Shown: positions 12,480 through 24,243 of the stretch, one piece after another
Layout of the letters: the number at the start of each line of letters is the position of its first letter
Numbering within the stretch: the stretch's first letter is position 1
Assembly: GCF_026210795.1 (NCBI RefSeq)
Contig: NC_089443.1
Location: 4,712,001 to 4,776,000 of the forward strand
DNA from: Rhizophagus irregularis
Lineage: Eukaryota > Glomeromycota > Glomeromycetes > Glomerales > Glomeraceae
Length of the DNA: 64,000 nt
Reading direction: 5' to 3'
The notes under the pieces: model-generated
Databases searched by the model: none
The model's input: the letters and a program-made list of their open reading frames with translations, nothing else
What the model was told of the DNA's origin: nothing
Made by a program: the position numbers and the translations under genes

Positions 12480-15415
12480 GGGGACTTACACATATCACGT
12501 AATTATAGATTACTATATAACCAACCCCCCCCCTAGTGAGATTATACTATCGCGTCATACGTAATTAATTCATAATTATAGTAACTGTCACACAAGTGTC
12601 ATCATATTTTATATAGAACTCAAAATTTTCTCATCGATCTAATTTTGACAATATTTCTTTATTCTCTTTTTTTTCACTATTTAATATATGCCTTTTAAAT
12701 TATGACTGTTTTACCGCTATAATGAATATAATAGTCAAACAAAAGAATTTTTTACATTTTTATTAATAAATCCGATCAAATTAAAAAATTACATTGTTTT
12801 TTGCAACTGTACACATGTGATTCTGCGATTTTTTAACGTGACTCAATATTTAATACACGTAAAAATGATCTGATCGCGTTTTAAATCTCCCCTTTAATTT
12901 CTTTATCTGATCTTTTTAACATGCAGACTTTCCTAACTACACCGAAATATAACAAGTTTTACATTTATAAAACTCCCATAAATCAACACCAGAAATTCTG
13001 CAATGCTTTTGATATTATTTTATGGTGAATGCAAAAAATCCTGTATACCCAAAACTTAGTTTACGTACAGAATGTACTAATGCATGGAAAGAAATTCGGC
13101 ATAAATCTCAAGAAGAAATCGAAAATAAAATCCAGGAATATCTAACAACTCCAGTTCCAATTCAAGGTTTTTTGCAAACTTTTCATTCGCGACCAGGTTC
13201 ATCTGGCTTCTCCGAAATGCAAGTCAAAGTTCTTAACAAAAGCCAATAGAAGAGACTATCATAGCTGATGTTAATCCACCTCCTAATGCTGCTGCGCAGA
13301 AGAAAGCTGCAGAAATTATTAATGCAACCAATATGAAACTTGCTGAGCTTCAACAAATTTACAATTCCACCAGTGATTATGAAATTCGGTGTAATTTAAT
13401 GGAGCGTATGACAAATCTTAAAGAAATTTTGTGCAGTGAGAATAATAAGGTTAAGAAATTAAAGCGTCAAGCAGGTTATCAACGTAAGAATAGAGAAAAA
13501 AAAGCAAAGCTTTTGCAAGAACGTCAAGAAGTAATACAGTATAGTTCACCTGGTCGTCCACCACTTTTGACTCAATATCCTGATTTACATGAACATATAC
13601 ATGAATGTATTGAGTTCGGAGCTGCAGATAAAAAAAGAAGAAAGGAGGTTATTAAAGTTAGAACAATCCGTCACCTCCAAGAAGAACTCAAATCAAAGTA
13701 TAACGAATACCTTTCTCGTACTACTCTCAGCAATTATCTGCTACCATCTCGATCAAATTCTATAGCTGCAAGGACTCATCACCACCCAGCTAATATTGCA
13801 GTTGCCTCCGTTTCTAGAGATGAAAAAAATGAACATCCTGATGAGCACTATTGTCTTGCTTCTGTAAAAGGTGCAAAACAATTTGCAGCCTTATTTCCAA
13901 CTCATTCTGTTATCATTTCTCAGGATGACAAAGCTAAAGTTCCTCTTGGTATCCCTGCAGTTGGGAGAACGTTCAAAACTATACAGAGCTTTCAAGAACC
14001 AGTTACACTACCTGATCATGATTTTCCGGTTGGAATGCAGCAAAAGCTTATTCCATCAGTATATTTACTCATTAATCCACATGACACAAATGATACTTTT
14101 CGTAATGGCCAACTTTCAATTTTCGTACGTCCACAATACCAAGTTGGTACAAGTGCAGCCACTCATATGAATGATCTTAATTCGTTAACTCAAAACAGCC
14201 ATTTTGATGAGATATTAAAAGTTGACGGCAAAATAAAACCTATTTGGATTCTTTTAGTTGATGGAGGTCCAGACGAAAATCCCCGCCATATGAAAAATAT
14301 TTACCAATATTGTAGAATGTTCCGCGCCTTTGACCTTGATTATCTTTCTATTCGGACTCATGCACCAGGTCAATCGGCTTATAATCCTGTTGAGCGTAGT
14401 ATGTCAACACTTTCTCAAAAATTGGCCGGTATAACATTACCTATTAACAAATTCGGTTCTCACCTCAATTCTCAAGGCCAAGTTGTAGATTCGGAGCTTG
14501 CAATGAAAAATTTTCGTTATGCTGGTGAGGTTTTGTGTACTCTTTGGGAACGCGATCCTATCTTCGGGAAACCAGTCACCACGCAATATATTGATCACAA
14601 AAACACTCCATTCAATGATGTTATATTTCCTGGATCTGAAAAAGAAAGTAACAATGAATCAAACGTACCCTGGCGGTGGTTAGAAAATCACACCAAAATG
14701 TGTACATACTCACTTGACATCAAGAAATGCGAAGATCGCTCTTGTTGTTTACCTAACCGTCATGAGGAAGCAGCTATTCTTCTTGCTGAAAATAATGGAT
14801 TTCTCCCACCAGTAACGAAAGGAAAAGATGGGCATTTCTTAAATCCACTCCATATACTAGAGTATTGTGACAAGCTTAAAATACCCGGATATGATGCCCA
14901 TTGTCCTTCTATTAGCTCAAGCACTTATAGTCGTCTTTGCTGTTCTGAGTGTAATGTGTACTTTCCAACACTTTCCATTGTTGCTCAACATAAGAAAAAC
15001 CAGCATCCAAAGCGACGAGGACGACCAGCCAAACAGAAAAAAGTATTTACAAATTCTGTTGACGATTTTTCGGTGCCTGCATGGGACGTACAAGTTTTAA
15101 TTATAAATGACCGAGAGGTGCAATCGGAAGGTGAGTAAGGAGGTGGTTTTATACGAAGTGCGAAGTGGCTTTACTTTAGAAAATTATGTCTTAAAAAAGT
15201 GGTAAAAAATGTTTTTTTTTAATAAAATTTTATTACGGCATGTTACACTACAGAAATAAAAAATGTATTTTGTGATACAAGTGATTTTCGTTAATTCCAG
15301 CTAAAATTACAACCACGAAACTAATTTTGGCCAAAGGCCATAAAGTATCACGTGATAGGTTAGATATTCGGGATACCCCCCCCTTCCGATAATTACGTGA
15401 TATGTGTAACTCCCC
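12480..15415 (+). mobile_element. DNA transposon, 2936 bp, TIR GGGGASTTACACATATCACG, TSD TTA
   Basis: The inverted termini match over about 26 of 27 bases, starting GGGGACTTACACATATCACG (left) and GGGGAGTTACACATATCACG (right, reverse complement). Both are flanked by TTA (12477-12479, 15416-15418). The uninterrupted target (GTTGTTATTATTATATAG) is still present in the neighbouring repeat copy at about 15598, which independently confirms the boundaries. A run of nine C lies just inside the left end (about 12526-12534) and a similar C-run inside the right end. The only gene is the transposase. A 3-bp TTA duplication is known for PIF/Harbinger, but the protein does not show that family's recognisable motifs to me. 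Confidence 0.88.
13022..15138 (+). CDS. DDE-like transposase with C-terminal C2H2 finger (one frameshift)
   Basis: The only gene of the 12480-15415 element. The first segment, 13022-13246, is open for 75 codons. The frame then shifts by one near the AAAA run at about 13236-13240 and continues open as PIEETIIADVNPP through ATG 13333 to stop 15138 (601 codons from that ATG). N-terminal third: basic coiled coil (KKLKRQAGYQRKNREKKAKL). Middle: candidate catalytic acidic residues in IISQDDKAKVPLG (first Asp), WILLVDGGPDENPRH (second Asp) and YNPVERSMSTLSQKLAG (Glu), an order compatible with a DDE/RNase H fold. C-terminus: CCSECNVYFPTLSIVAQHKKN.H, a C2H2-like finger, then basic RRGRPAKQKK (AT-hook-like). 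I do not recognise the superfamily. Apart from the single frameshift, which could be real, programmed or an assembly error in the A-run, it looks recent. Confidence 0.8.
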
Positions 15416-15770
15416 TTATTATTATATAGTATTGTTCGCTTTTCATATCGCAGGTCTGATGTACAAATCGGAATTCGCTCCTTTAAATATAGCCATGCCA
15501 ATTTCAGTATAGCTTTCGATAAAATCCGATAATTCAGTCGGAAATACCAATTTTTAATGACCGATCTTTGTTAAATAAAACTGATATTAAATTCGGATGT
15601 TGTTATTATTATATAGTATTGTTCGCTTTTCATATCGCAGGTCTGATGTACAAATCGGAATTCGCTCCTTTAAATATAGCCATGCCGATTACAGCATATC
15701 TTTGCCGATTTAAAGTATAATACTGTCACGGTAATACTGCAGACTTAATAATTTTAATATATATATATAT
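15416..15770. repeat. 179-bp tandem repeat, right part
   Basis: Continuation of the repeat at 12096-12479; about two more units (TTCGGATGTTGTTATTATTA, CATATCGCAGGTCTGATG, CAGTCGGAAATACC). It carries the empty target site for the inserted transposon. The far right end near 15730 has no recognisable terminal repeat, so the host element appears truncated. Confidence 0.75.
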
Positions 15771-16104
15771 ACACTAATGTACCGACTTCATAACAATGAA
15801 AATTCGGATAGAGAAGAAAAAAAGGAAGCATTGGAAAATAAGTGAATTAAACCTTCACGATATACTTAAAGATAATAAACTTAGGACCTTAGGTGGAAAA
15901 TTACTTAGTTAAGTGCTTCTTAACTTAACAAATGGAAATATACTTATACCATATAAGAAAAAGAGAACATAATTATTTAAAAAAAAATTATTTTGATTTT
16001 TTTTTTATTATTATTATTATTATCAGGTAAGTTGGAGCGCGAACGTAATAAGTTTCTCAGATTTTTTAGAGCTTGATTTTCCGCTGAAATTAACAAAAGA
16101 TATG
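15771..16104. other. AT-rich spacer, nothing recognised
   Basis: Contains short microsatellites (TATATA, TTATTATTA near 16005) and no gene or terminal repeat that I can support. Confidence 0.4.
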
Positions 16105-16778
16105 TTAATGAAATAATATGAAATAATAGGACAAAGATATTTTTAAGTAATAAGGAAGATACTTACATCGTAATTTGCGTATTTGCCGGTGAAGAGTAGA
16201 AATTGATTCTACTTCATGGTTCTCCAGCTCCTCAACCCTATCTTCTGCGTCCGAGTGCATTAATAGTCCTTTGGTGAGCATTTTGGAGCTCTTGTAGTGC
16301 ATTAGTAGTCCTTCGATGAGCATTTTGGAGCTCTTGTATCTTGGTTTGCGAAGCATCTAATGCTTTTTTCGTTGCTTTTAACTCCGCAAGGCATGTTCCC
16401 AGGCCTCTGTTATAACAATCGACATTCACTGAGCAATAAAAAAAAATACATATATATAAAAATAATGGGTGGTTAGCAAAAGCTAAGTGAATAAGTCGAT
16501 AGTCCTTGGAAGCATTCTTCAGGATTGTTCCATTTAAGAACCGAGACTGCCCTGGAGGTACAAGACTTCGTCTCTTCAGGTGACCCATCTAAGAACCAGA
16601 CAGCTCTGGGAGTATAAAACTCCGTCTACAGGTGACTCCATTAGAGAAATACAACCATGAACCTTGCGTACGATACCCACTTTTCAAAAATTTTACGGTC
16701 GTCATACGCTTCGCTTTGAGCGTCTTAAAACGCTCCTTAGATTTTTTCTGCGAGGTTGTGGAACGGCGAGAACCCATA
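16105..16778 (-). pseudogene. Small basic/coiled-coil gene, frameshifted
   Basis: ATG at 16778 gives a very basic N-terminus (MGSRRSTTSQKKSKER, LKAKRMTTVKFLKSGYR) that stops at 16589. A related frame continues to 16238. It contains two near-identical stretches (CTGGTTCTTAGATGG and CGGTTCTTAAATGG contexts) and then a heptad coiled coil (KIQELQNAHRRTTNALQELQ). A one-base shift near 16255 moves the coil into the frame EDRVEELENHEVESISTLHRQ, ending near 16170 at a possible GTAAGT donor. Basic leader followed by coiled coil is also the plan of the small gene at 23788-24243, so this may be a diverged relative. Function unknown. Confidence 0.45.
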
Positions 16779-17039
16779 ATGGCGTTAATAAAATATAATT
16801 GATGAAAAGACAAAAATTATTGAGCGAAAGTAAAGGGCATGGAATGATGAAAGGTAGACTTTATATAATAAAAATACGCGTCCTGAAAAACGCGAACAAG
16901 CTGATGAAAATACACGTGAATTTTAGAATAATTATTTTTAGAATAAGGAGAATAGCAACTTTAAATTAGTAATATATTATTTTGAGATTTGAGCCGATTT
17001 TTAATAACGTTATTCAAATTTATAGAAAATTCATTTTAT

Positions 17040-17275
17040 TAAAATGTTATTTTTTTATTTAAAGGAATAACTGCCATATAATTTTTTATCTTTCTCACTT
17101 CAACATTAAATTACATGTAATAATACATTATATATTGGTATTATACTATCTCTATCCATAATTCTATATTACATGATTTTATGTCGTTATATACTTGACA
17201 ATAAAATCTTATCTTGAGAATCATGAATCAGTTTATACCATTTAACTAGTGCAAGTAATTATTTAAATAGACCTG
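17040..17275 (-). pseudogene. Tnp2-type transposase, C-terminal fragment
   Basis: Nucleotide stretches such as CATAATTCTATATTACATGA and TACCATTTAACTAGTGC match the C-terminal end of the Tnp2 gene at 20133-20400. In translation, LVKWYKLIHD and RKIKNYMAVIPLNKK parallel EYLAVNPISRKY at 47400. Only this piece remains; the rest of that gene copy is gone or diverged. Confidence 0.6.
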
Positions 17276-17639
17276 TCCCTTAAGGTCTATAGGTCCGGAA
17301 TGTCTAAAAATTTGCAAATCACATGAATTTTCACTCTGGACCCACAATGGTTAGTATTTACGAGTGATAGTTTAGCTGTTTCCAAACTGATACATACGCC
17401 CAATTGCAACAATCATGATTAAAAAAAATACTTTTGTCAATTGATTGGTTACTATAAAATCGCCTTATATTGTTCGACATTCCAATTGTCAAAAACGGCA
17501 ATAATCGTAGTATAATTATTTGTTAATATTTCACGTGAACAAACAAATCAATAATTATTTATATAAAACTTTCTCCATCCCTTTATCGAATTTTAGAACG
17601 ATGGTTGATTGATTGTTTTGCTAAGTAAATTTCATTTTA

Positions 17640-17830
17640 CGATTTTTAATAGTGATATATACATGATAATTAATTAAGTGATATCGATGGTATCGATTTT
17701 TAGTTTAATTTTAATAGTGATATACACATGATAATTAATTTAGTGATATCGATGATATTAATTTAATTAAGTGATATCGATGATATTAATTTTTAATTAA
17801 GAGATAACGATTATGATATTATTTTAATGA
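17640..17830. repeat. Short tandem repeats upstream of accessory gene 1
   Basis: Several imperfect copies of a unit built of GTGATATCGATGATATTAAT and ACATGATAATTAATTAAGTG. Similar non-coding repeat blocks lie upstream of the related genes at 25464 and 52733, so a promoter role is possible but not shown. Confidence 0.6.
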
Positions 17831-17902
17831 TGTAAGTAATGGTTAAATAGGTGACTTTTCACCTTTCTTTTCGTTTCAATCTTGTTTCTTTACATTATTA
17901 AA

Positions 17903-19966
17903 ATGAAAAAAAAAAATAAATTGACGCTTATTCCTATTTTACGTAGCGAATCACATCCTCGTTCTCCTTCTCAGGGTCGCTCTCAGCAATATCATCAATC
18001 TCCTTCCTCTCACTCCCATCGATGTCGACGTCGACATCATTCTCGTTCTCTCTCCCCCTCTCCCTCCTCTCACTCTCGTCGACATCGACGTCAACATCAT
18101 TTTCGTTCTCAACACCATTATGATTCTCTCTCCTCCTCTCCCTCCTCTCACTCTCGTTGACATCAACGTCGACATCATTCTCGTTCTCGACACCATTATC
18201 ATTCTCTCTCCTCCCTCTCCCTCCTCTCACTCTCGTCAACGTCGACATCATTATCATTCTCGTTCTTCCAATTCTCATTCTCAACAATCCTCTCTCCCTC
18301 TAGGGGGAGATCGTTAACAAAAAGTATTATTATTTATATTTTTATTGAAATTGTATTTAATATGACCTGTACTAATTACTTGTAAAATAATAGGAAATTT
18401 GCCGGATTTATCGGAAGGTGGTTATATATATATATTATTATCAAATTAATTAAAAATATAATAAATTTATAATATTTTATTAACTTCTGATAGGTGGACA
18501 ACAGCAACATCATCAAGAAGAGCAATCTTCGCAATCTTTAGGTGAGGACCCATTCATATCATCGCTTCATCAACTTCGCGCTTCTTTGCATAACTGTTTT
18601 TCCTATTATAAAATTATTAAATCAAGAAATTCAAGAACTAAAAAGCGCGGTATCACAATTGTCTAGTCGACTGGAGGCTTTGACAGGCAGTAACTCCAGC
18701 CATTCCAGTGATAAGACGATCGCGAGTATAACAACAAGTGTTAATCGAAGTCTATCACCCGTAATAAGCAGAAATAAAGGAAAAAAACTATCACCAATGA
18801 CTCCAGGCTTTAAAAAAACACTTCGTGTAAGTTACACCTCTATTATAAAATATTTATCTTTTATAATCTTTAATCATATTCATTATTATTTTAAATAGGA
18901 TGAAGTTGTTCAAATCATTAATAATTTAGGTTCCAGAATTTCGTTTGATGTTTTACAAACGTTTAGTGACTAGAAGAAATCAATAAACAAAAAACTTTTA
19001 CCAGCGGTAAAAGCGGCAATGAATCCATCGATTGAAGTATACGATACCGAGATTGTTAATGTAATCAAACAGCTTCATAAGTCTCGCCGAGATATCTGGA
19101 AAATAACCCAGGATGGCAAATTAGATACGCACAGTAGACATCAACATATGACTTCTCGGCGAGACCAAGTACGAAATTTAATAAAATGCAAAATTTGTCA
19201 ATTATTTCTAATTGTCTATGCAATCAATTAACATTATTAATTAACTATTAATTAACTTTTTAACAGAAAATGACGTGACGTAAATGCGGTTTACAACACA
19301 TGATTAACACAAAAGACAAGGTTTTAAATGACTGCAAACCTCAAGAAATTACCTGGGACGAGTACATGAAAGATTGTGAAAAAATTGTAGTGATCTCGGA
19401 ACTTCATTCCGATGAGTGGTCATCGGAAGATGAAAATCTTGCCAACAATGAAAAAAATCTAGAGAAAAGACCAGAACGTTTAGATAAATCGAATTCTGTA
19501 ATCAAAATACATGAAAAAAAATGGAAATCTACGAGAGTATGTAAAGTTATTTTTTTATCAATATAACATTTATAAATAATATTTTTTTTTTTAATTAGAT
19601 TAGGAGAATTCTAAGTAGGGCGGATGAAATCGGGGAGAGTATTGGAACTGGTCTAATCCGTATGTGTCATCGTTTAGATAATGTCATCGATAATAAAAGT
19701 AGACCAACAGAAATAATGCCAGACTGGTGGATTTCTTCCACCTGGGCGCCAGTTAGCGAAGACAGCGAAGACAGCGAAGACAGCAATGAAAGTCGTAATG
19801 AAGGTGGCGATAATAATGATGACAATAATAATAATGATGACAATAATAATAATGATGACAATAATGATGAGGATGACAATAATAACAATAGTGGCAATAA
19901 TAATAACAACGAATTCGATGACAACAACAACAACAACAACGATAATAACCCTTTAGTAGTTTTATA
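17903..19966 (+). pseudogene. Transposon accessory gene, copy 1 (SR-like / coiled coil / acidic tail)
   Basis: Multi-exon gene of unknown function, paralogous to copies at 25464-27700, 59164-61387 and, more distantly, 52733-55186. The order of parts is the same in all. N-terminal Ser/Arg/His-rich repeats (about 17960-18290). Coiled coil (NQEIQELKSAVSQLSSRLEAL, near 18630). KKTLR then a GTAAGT donor at 18828. Core exon 18900-19170 with DEVVQIINNLG, KLLPAVKAAMNPSIEVYDTE and QLHKSRRDIWK. Exon about 19267-19540 with GLQHMINTKDKVL, ELHSDEWSSEDENL and VIKIHEKKWKS. Last exon about 19599-19966 with MPDWWISSTWAPVSED and a long Asp/Asn-rich tail. In-frame stops (TGA at 18160, TAG in the core exon at about 18971, TGA near 19275) indicate decay. 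Nuclear/DNA-binding role is inference only. Confidence 0.65.
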
Positions 19967-20132
19967 AATATAATATATGTAACAATAATATAATAATAAT
20001 ATAATAAAAATATGATATATCCTTTAATAAAAAAAATTAGTTATAATTTAATCAAATACAAATGTTATATAATTCAAATTCGTCATTCTGATTTACATAT
20101 AAACAATTTTATATAAGATTCATTTGTTTTTT
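19967..20132. other. Spacer between accessory copy 1 and Tnp2 gene, microsatellite-like
   Basis: ATAATATAATAATA-type simple sequence, closely resembling the 3' flank of accessory copy 2 (27700-27790). The two genes converge here. Confidence 0.5.
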
Positions 20133-23100
20133 AAAACGAAATTTTTTTATTTAAAGGAATCACGGCCATATATTCTTTTATCTTTCTCGTTTCAATATTA
20201 AAATCACATTTTATAAATTTTCCTAATATATGATGTACCGGTATAATACTATTCGACTCATATCATAAAATCCATTTGTCCATAATTCTATATTACATGA
20301 TTTTATGTCATCGTCTACTTGACAAAAATATCTTGTCCTATGATCTTGCCGGCCTGTACCATTTAACTAGTGCTAGCGAATGAGTTAATGATGATGAATT
20401 TTTTAAATAAATAGTATGTTCAAAATAAAATTGAACTTGACCGGGGTATGTGTCTATAGTTCCATCTTCCTGCTCCAAAACGAGCTAATATGTATGATGA
20501 TTTCTCATGACGAGCTGCCTGAATGGAACCAAATATATCCGCCCCAATTCTTATTCTACCGTATTGTATAATTTTGGAAATTACAACAATATCGTTATTT
20601 GGACCCGTTATAGAATAAATGGGGACGAAATGTTCTTCATACAAACTATTATAAAACTCAACCAGTAAGTCCAAGACGCGGTTTGGGAGACATGTTTCTT
20701 GGCGCGGTTTCATTAACAACCCGGGAAAACGTTCTGTTCCATAAGCCGATTCATTTTCGATAAGTGAAAGCCTCAGAAAATTTTGATACTCATCACTTGT
20801 AAAATCGTCAAGTGCAGCCAAGCTTCCTGCAGATTTTCTAGGTTTTATAATGTCCAAAGTGGTGTTTAATATATTGCTATCGCAATTTGTGAGGTAATAG
20901 TTTAAAAAGGAACTTTCAACCATTATTTTTAATAGCTCTGGTTCAATGTTACGTTTGCTATTTTTATACGATCCTATGTTCTTAAGAAATAAATTGGTCA
21001 ATCTGTATAAATTAAAAAAAACAATACGATTTTCAAATCGGCGAAATTAATATATCATACCTAGAATTCCGTTCATTCGTTCGAAGCTAAAACACCAAAA
21101 TGAGGATAAAGGTCCATAATCTAAAGCGCATTCACATATGTGAAGGCATAAATGAAGATTTGGGCTTATTTTTTTTGTCCGTATTTTTTTTCAATTAATT
21201 TATTCATTTCGAGTAGTTTTGTAAATGCTTCGTTTAGATCACTTTTTTGTAGTTCCCAATTTGTTAAAATTTTACAGGAACGTACAAAATAAGCAAGAAT
21301 TTTTCGATCGATCTCTCCCAAGAGATTCCATGTGATAGGTATTGCAAAATTAGAACAAACGTCTTCCACATGTCCGCCGTAAAATTTGAAAAGCCGTCGC
21401 CAGCGGCTATTCTAACGGGACGGCGACCGAGTCACTTAAAAATTTTATCAAGTCGGCTCGCTCTTGCATTATTTTGAGCTTTTCATTATTTAATATACCT
21501 TTGTCGATCCAGAGCTTCATTACAATCCACTTTGCTACCCCGAGAAAGAGGCAGCGATGGGATCAACTACGCAAAAGCGCACAGAATTAAAATAAGGTAA
21601 TTGGTATACTTCCGACCAACGAACATGATACTGTAAGCATACGAGCCTTACGCGATTCTTCGGTTGCACATTTCTTCCATTCACGTGCCTTCTCCCTTAT
21701 TAAATTAATATCTCTCTCAACAAACCAGTCGTCAATGTCTCAAACCCACCAAAATTGGGTTGATTATTTACCAAGTTTGCTGATTTATAGCATCGATAAC
21801 ATGCGATTCGAGCTGATATAAAACCACATAATTTTCGAGTCGCAGGAACGTCACTAGCACAACCTATTATCGCGCCACAGATAAAACGACCGTTGTTATA
21901 TTCGTAGGTTTTTATATGATACCCTTCCCATAACCGATTCAGCTGATTTATGATGGGGTATAAGTAATTGTTGATTTCATGTTTCTTTGGCTCTTTAGGA
22001 CCGGGTATAACTGCTAGTGTGAGAATATTGTAGGGCTTGAAACGTTCGCTTCAGGGTAAGTTACAAATAACGGCATATATTACACCGACAGAATATTGGG
22101 AATTTATATAGGGTTGAAACCAATCCATGTTTAGCATTAATCCGATATGAGTTTCGGTGTATTCTTTTTTGAAGAATGATTCTCCTTTGCCATCTTCAAA
22201 ACTCATCCAAATCCTCCCATCATAAATGTCAAATAAGGCTTCAGTTTCGTTTTCCCTTTCTGCCCACTTTCGACATGTCACCTCAAAATCTTTGCGACCG
22301 AAAAATAGGGTTAGTTGGCGCCTAATGTTAACTAATGGAAATGTCATTATCGGACGGATAATTGGATTATTTCCACCATCTTTATTACTGTCTATTTTTT
22401 TGACTAGAGGGTTATTACATTTTTGTCGAAATCTTTCTATGCTATGATTCGGGTAGTTTATAAAACTACATGTTGGTACTTCGGTTGTGTTTGATATTTC
22501 ATTTATGTCATACAATTTGTGACATTTATTACATGCGGCATATTTGATAATATTCGTTGATATTCCCAATATTTTTTTGGCTACGTACAGGGGAAGAAGA
22601 AAAAGATGAAAATTTATTTTCATCTACCATTAAAAGAAAAAAACCTTAGAAATTTAAATAAAGAATCTATTGAAACATTAGGAAGCTTATATCTTTGTTG
22701 ATATTGTAATATCCATAAGATAATCCAGGTATAATTATCATTGTTGATATTAGGAAGTTTTGGTTCACCATCGTCAAAATCTTTTGACGCAAAATTGACT
22801 TCTTCCTCATCATCATCTTCAAAATCTTCAGAGTCTCTATATTCTTCATCGCTTTCAAAATCTCCAAAATTACTGTCTTCGTCATCATCTTCAAAATCGC
22901 TAGAAACACCATCTTCGTCATCATCTTCAAAACTTTCAGAATCTCTATTTTCGTCGTCATAGTCTTCAAAATCTCTATCTTGATCATCATTCATATCTCT
23001 TCCGTTATCCGGTAATAAATTTTCAAGAACGTGATCAGATATTTTCCCTTTCTTTGTGAATTTATGTTTTGCCGATTCATGTATAGGTATCATCTCGAGT

Positions 23101-23388
23101 AAAGGTTCGCATTCCATTGCATTATTATCGTCAGTATATTGTCCAACATCAGAAGGCCCAGCCTCGATAATCATCACCAAAATTATTAGATGGATTAGCA
23201 TTAGAAGGCTCAGCTTCTTGATAATTGTTACTAAAATTATTATTCGCATAAGATATATTATATTTTAACCCATGTTTAGTTTTCGTTCTTGGGTCCACTA
23301 ACTTGCCATTACATTCTTTACAAAAGCAGTATACTTTAGTTCTTATTCTTGTTCTATTAGATTTGGCAACAGCTCGAGGGTTAGACAT
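20133..23388 (-). pseudogene. Tnp2 (Plavaka/CACTA-type) transposase, decayed copy
   Basis: Family function: DDE-type cut-and-paste transposase of CACTA-like elements. ATG at 23388. N-terminus: Cys-rich CFCKECNGKLVDPRTKTKH. Long acidic stretch of repeated FEDDDED words. Then NYTWIILWILQYQQRYKLPN, CNKCHKLYD zinc-ribbon-like, YDGRIW, LMLNMDWFQPY and VIYAVICNLP at about 22060, VIPGPKEPKKHEINNYL and DVPATRKLCGF at 21840-21990, ERMNGILG at about 21060-21090 followed by a likely intron, and IIPVHHILGKF near 20240. Lesions: a 2-base deletion near 23178 relative to the right-arm copy, plus several later stops/frameshifts. The related copy at 47364-51564 supplies the missing landmarks (DPMHCLFLGIAKW). 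Non-functional. Confidence 0.8.
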
Positions 23389-23787
23389 TTTTTTATCTAG
23401 AAAATTTTTTGAAAATTTTTTTTTATATAGGAAATTTTTTTGAAAAATTTTTTTATCTAGGAAATTTTTTGAGATCCTGAATTAATATTAAAAGTTAATT
23501 TCTGATTCACAAAAAGCTGCTAGATACTTATTAAAGTGAAACAATCAGCCACATTTTTTTAATTTGTATTAATTATAATATTACAAATATTTACTCAAAA
23601 TCTTTCGGGATTTTAACCAATTTATATATATATGATTGGAAAATACCACCTGACAGGCACTTTTGTGCCTCTCCCACCCCCTAAAATATAGCATAATGAA
23701 TGTTATTAGCCATTTTTAGCAATAATACATGCTTTATTCATCGAATTATAAATTCCGAGATTAGCCAGAAAGATTATTTTCGCAAAA

Positions 23788-24243
23788 ATGGGCAAACTAT
23801 CGTTGAATTCTCGCAAATCCTCGCGAAATCGCAAAAAAAAATAGAAGAGAGCGAATGCTAAAGGAATTAAAGGGTAGGATAAGGAAGTTGCCAATTTGCA
23901 AGTCCAGTTGCTGGACTTTAAAAAAGTTGTGTACGATTCGGGAGAGAAATTACTTAATAAGTTGGAGAAAAGTTCCCGTGAAAACAATAATTTGGTGGAG
24001 TGGTTAAAAATATATGACGAAAAAATAAAAGACTATGAAAAAGAAATTTATGATTTAAATTTACGATTATATTTTTCGCAACAACATCAACAAACGCAGT
24101 CGCAACAACAATCGCAACAACAATCACAACAACAATCGCAACAACAATCGCAATCACCTACATTTAGCAGCTTATCAGAATACTTCAAATTTCACAAGTC
24201 ACGATTAATCAATTATATTTCATTTTTTCATTTTTTAATTTGA
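23788..24243 (+). pseudogene. Small coiled-coil / polyglutamine gene in the Tnp2 element, left copy
   Basis: ATG at 23788 starts a basic leader (MGKLSLNSRKSSRNRKKK). The same frame then meets TAG at 23842 and TAG at 23875 before running open to 24243. The open part is a coiled coil (VQLLDFKKVVYDSGEKLLNK, WLKIYDEKIKDYEKEIYDLN) followed by a (QQQS)n tract and SPTFSSLSEYFKF. Both TAGs also occur in the right-arm copy (62697-63054), so they predate the duplication. Alternatively the leader and coil belong to separate exons. Lies between the divergent Tnp2 (-) and accessory (+) genes. Function unknown. Confidence 0.5.

Noticed and set aside
17934-18287. Asp/Glu/Asn-rich minus-strand frame of 117 codons
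   Set aside because: Antisense of the Ser/Arg-rich repeats; the + strand frame fits the paralogues and their splice sites.
19667-19939. Leu/Ser-rich minus-strand frame
   Set aside because: Antisense of the Asp/Asn-rich tail of accessory copy 1.
22741-22962. Ser-rich + strand frame
   Set aside because: Antisense shadow of the Asp/Glu-rich region of the Tnp2 gene.
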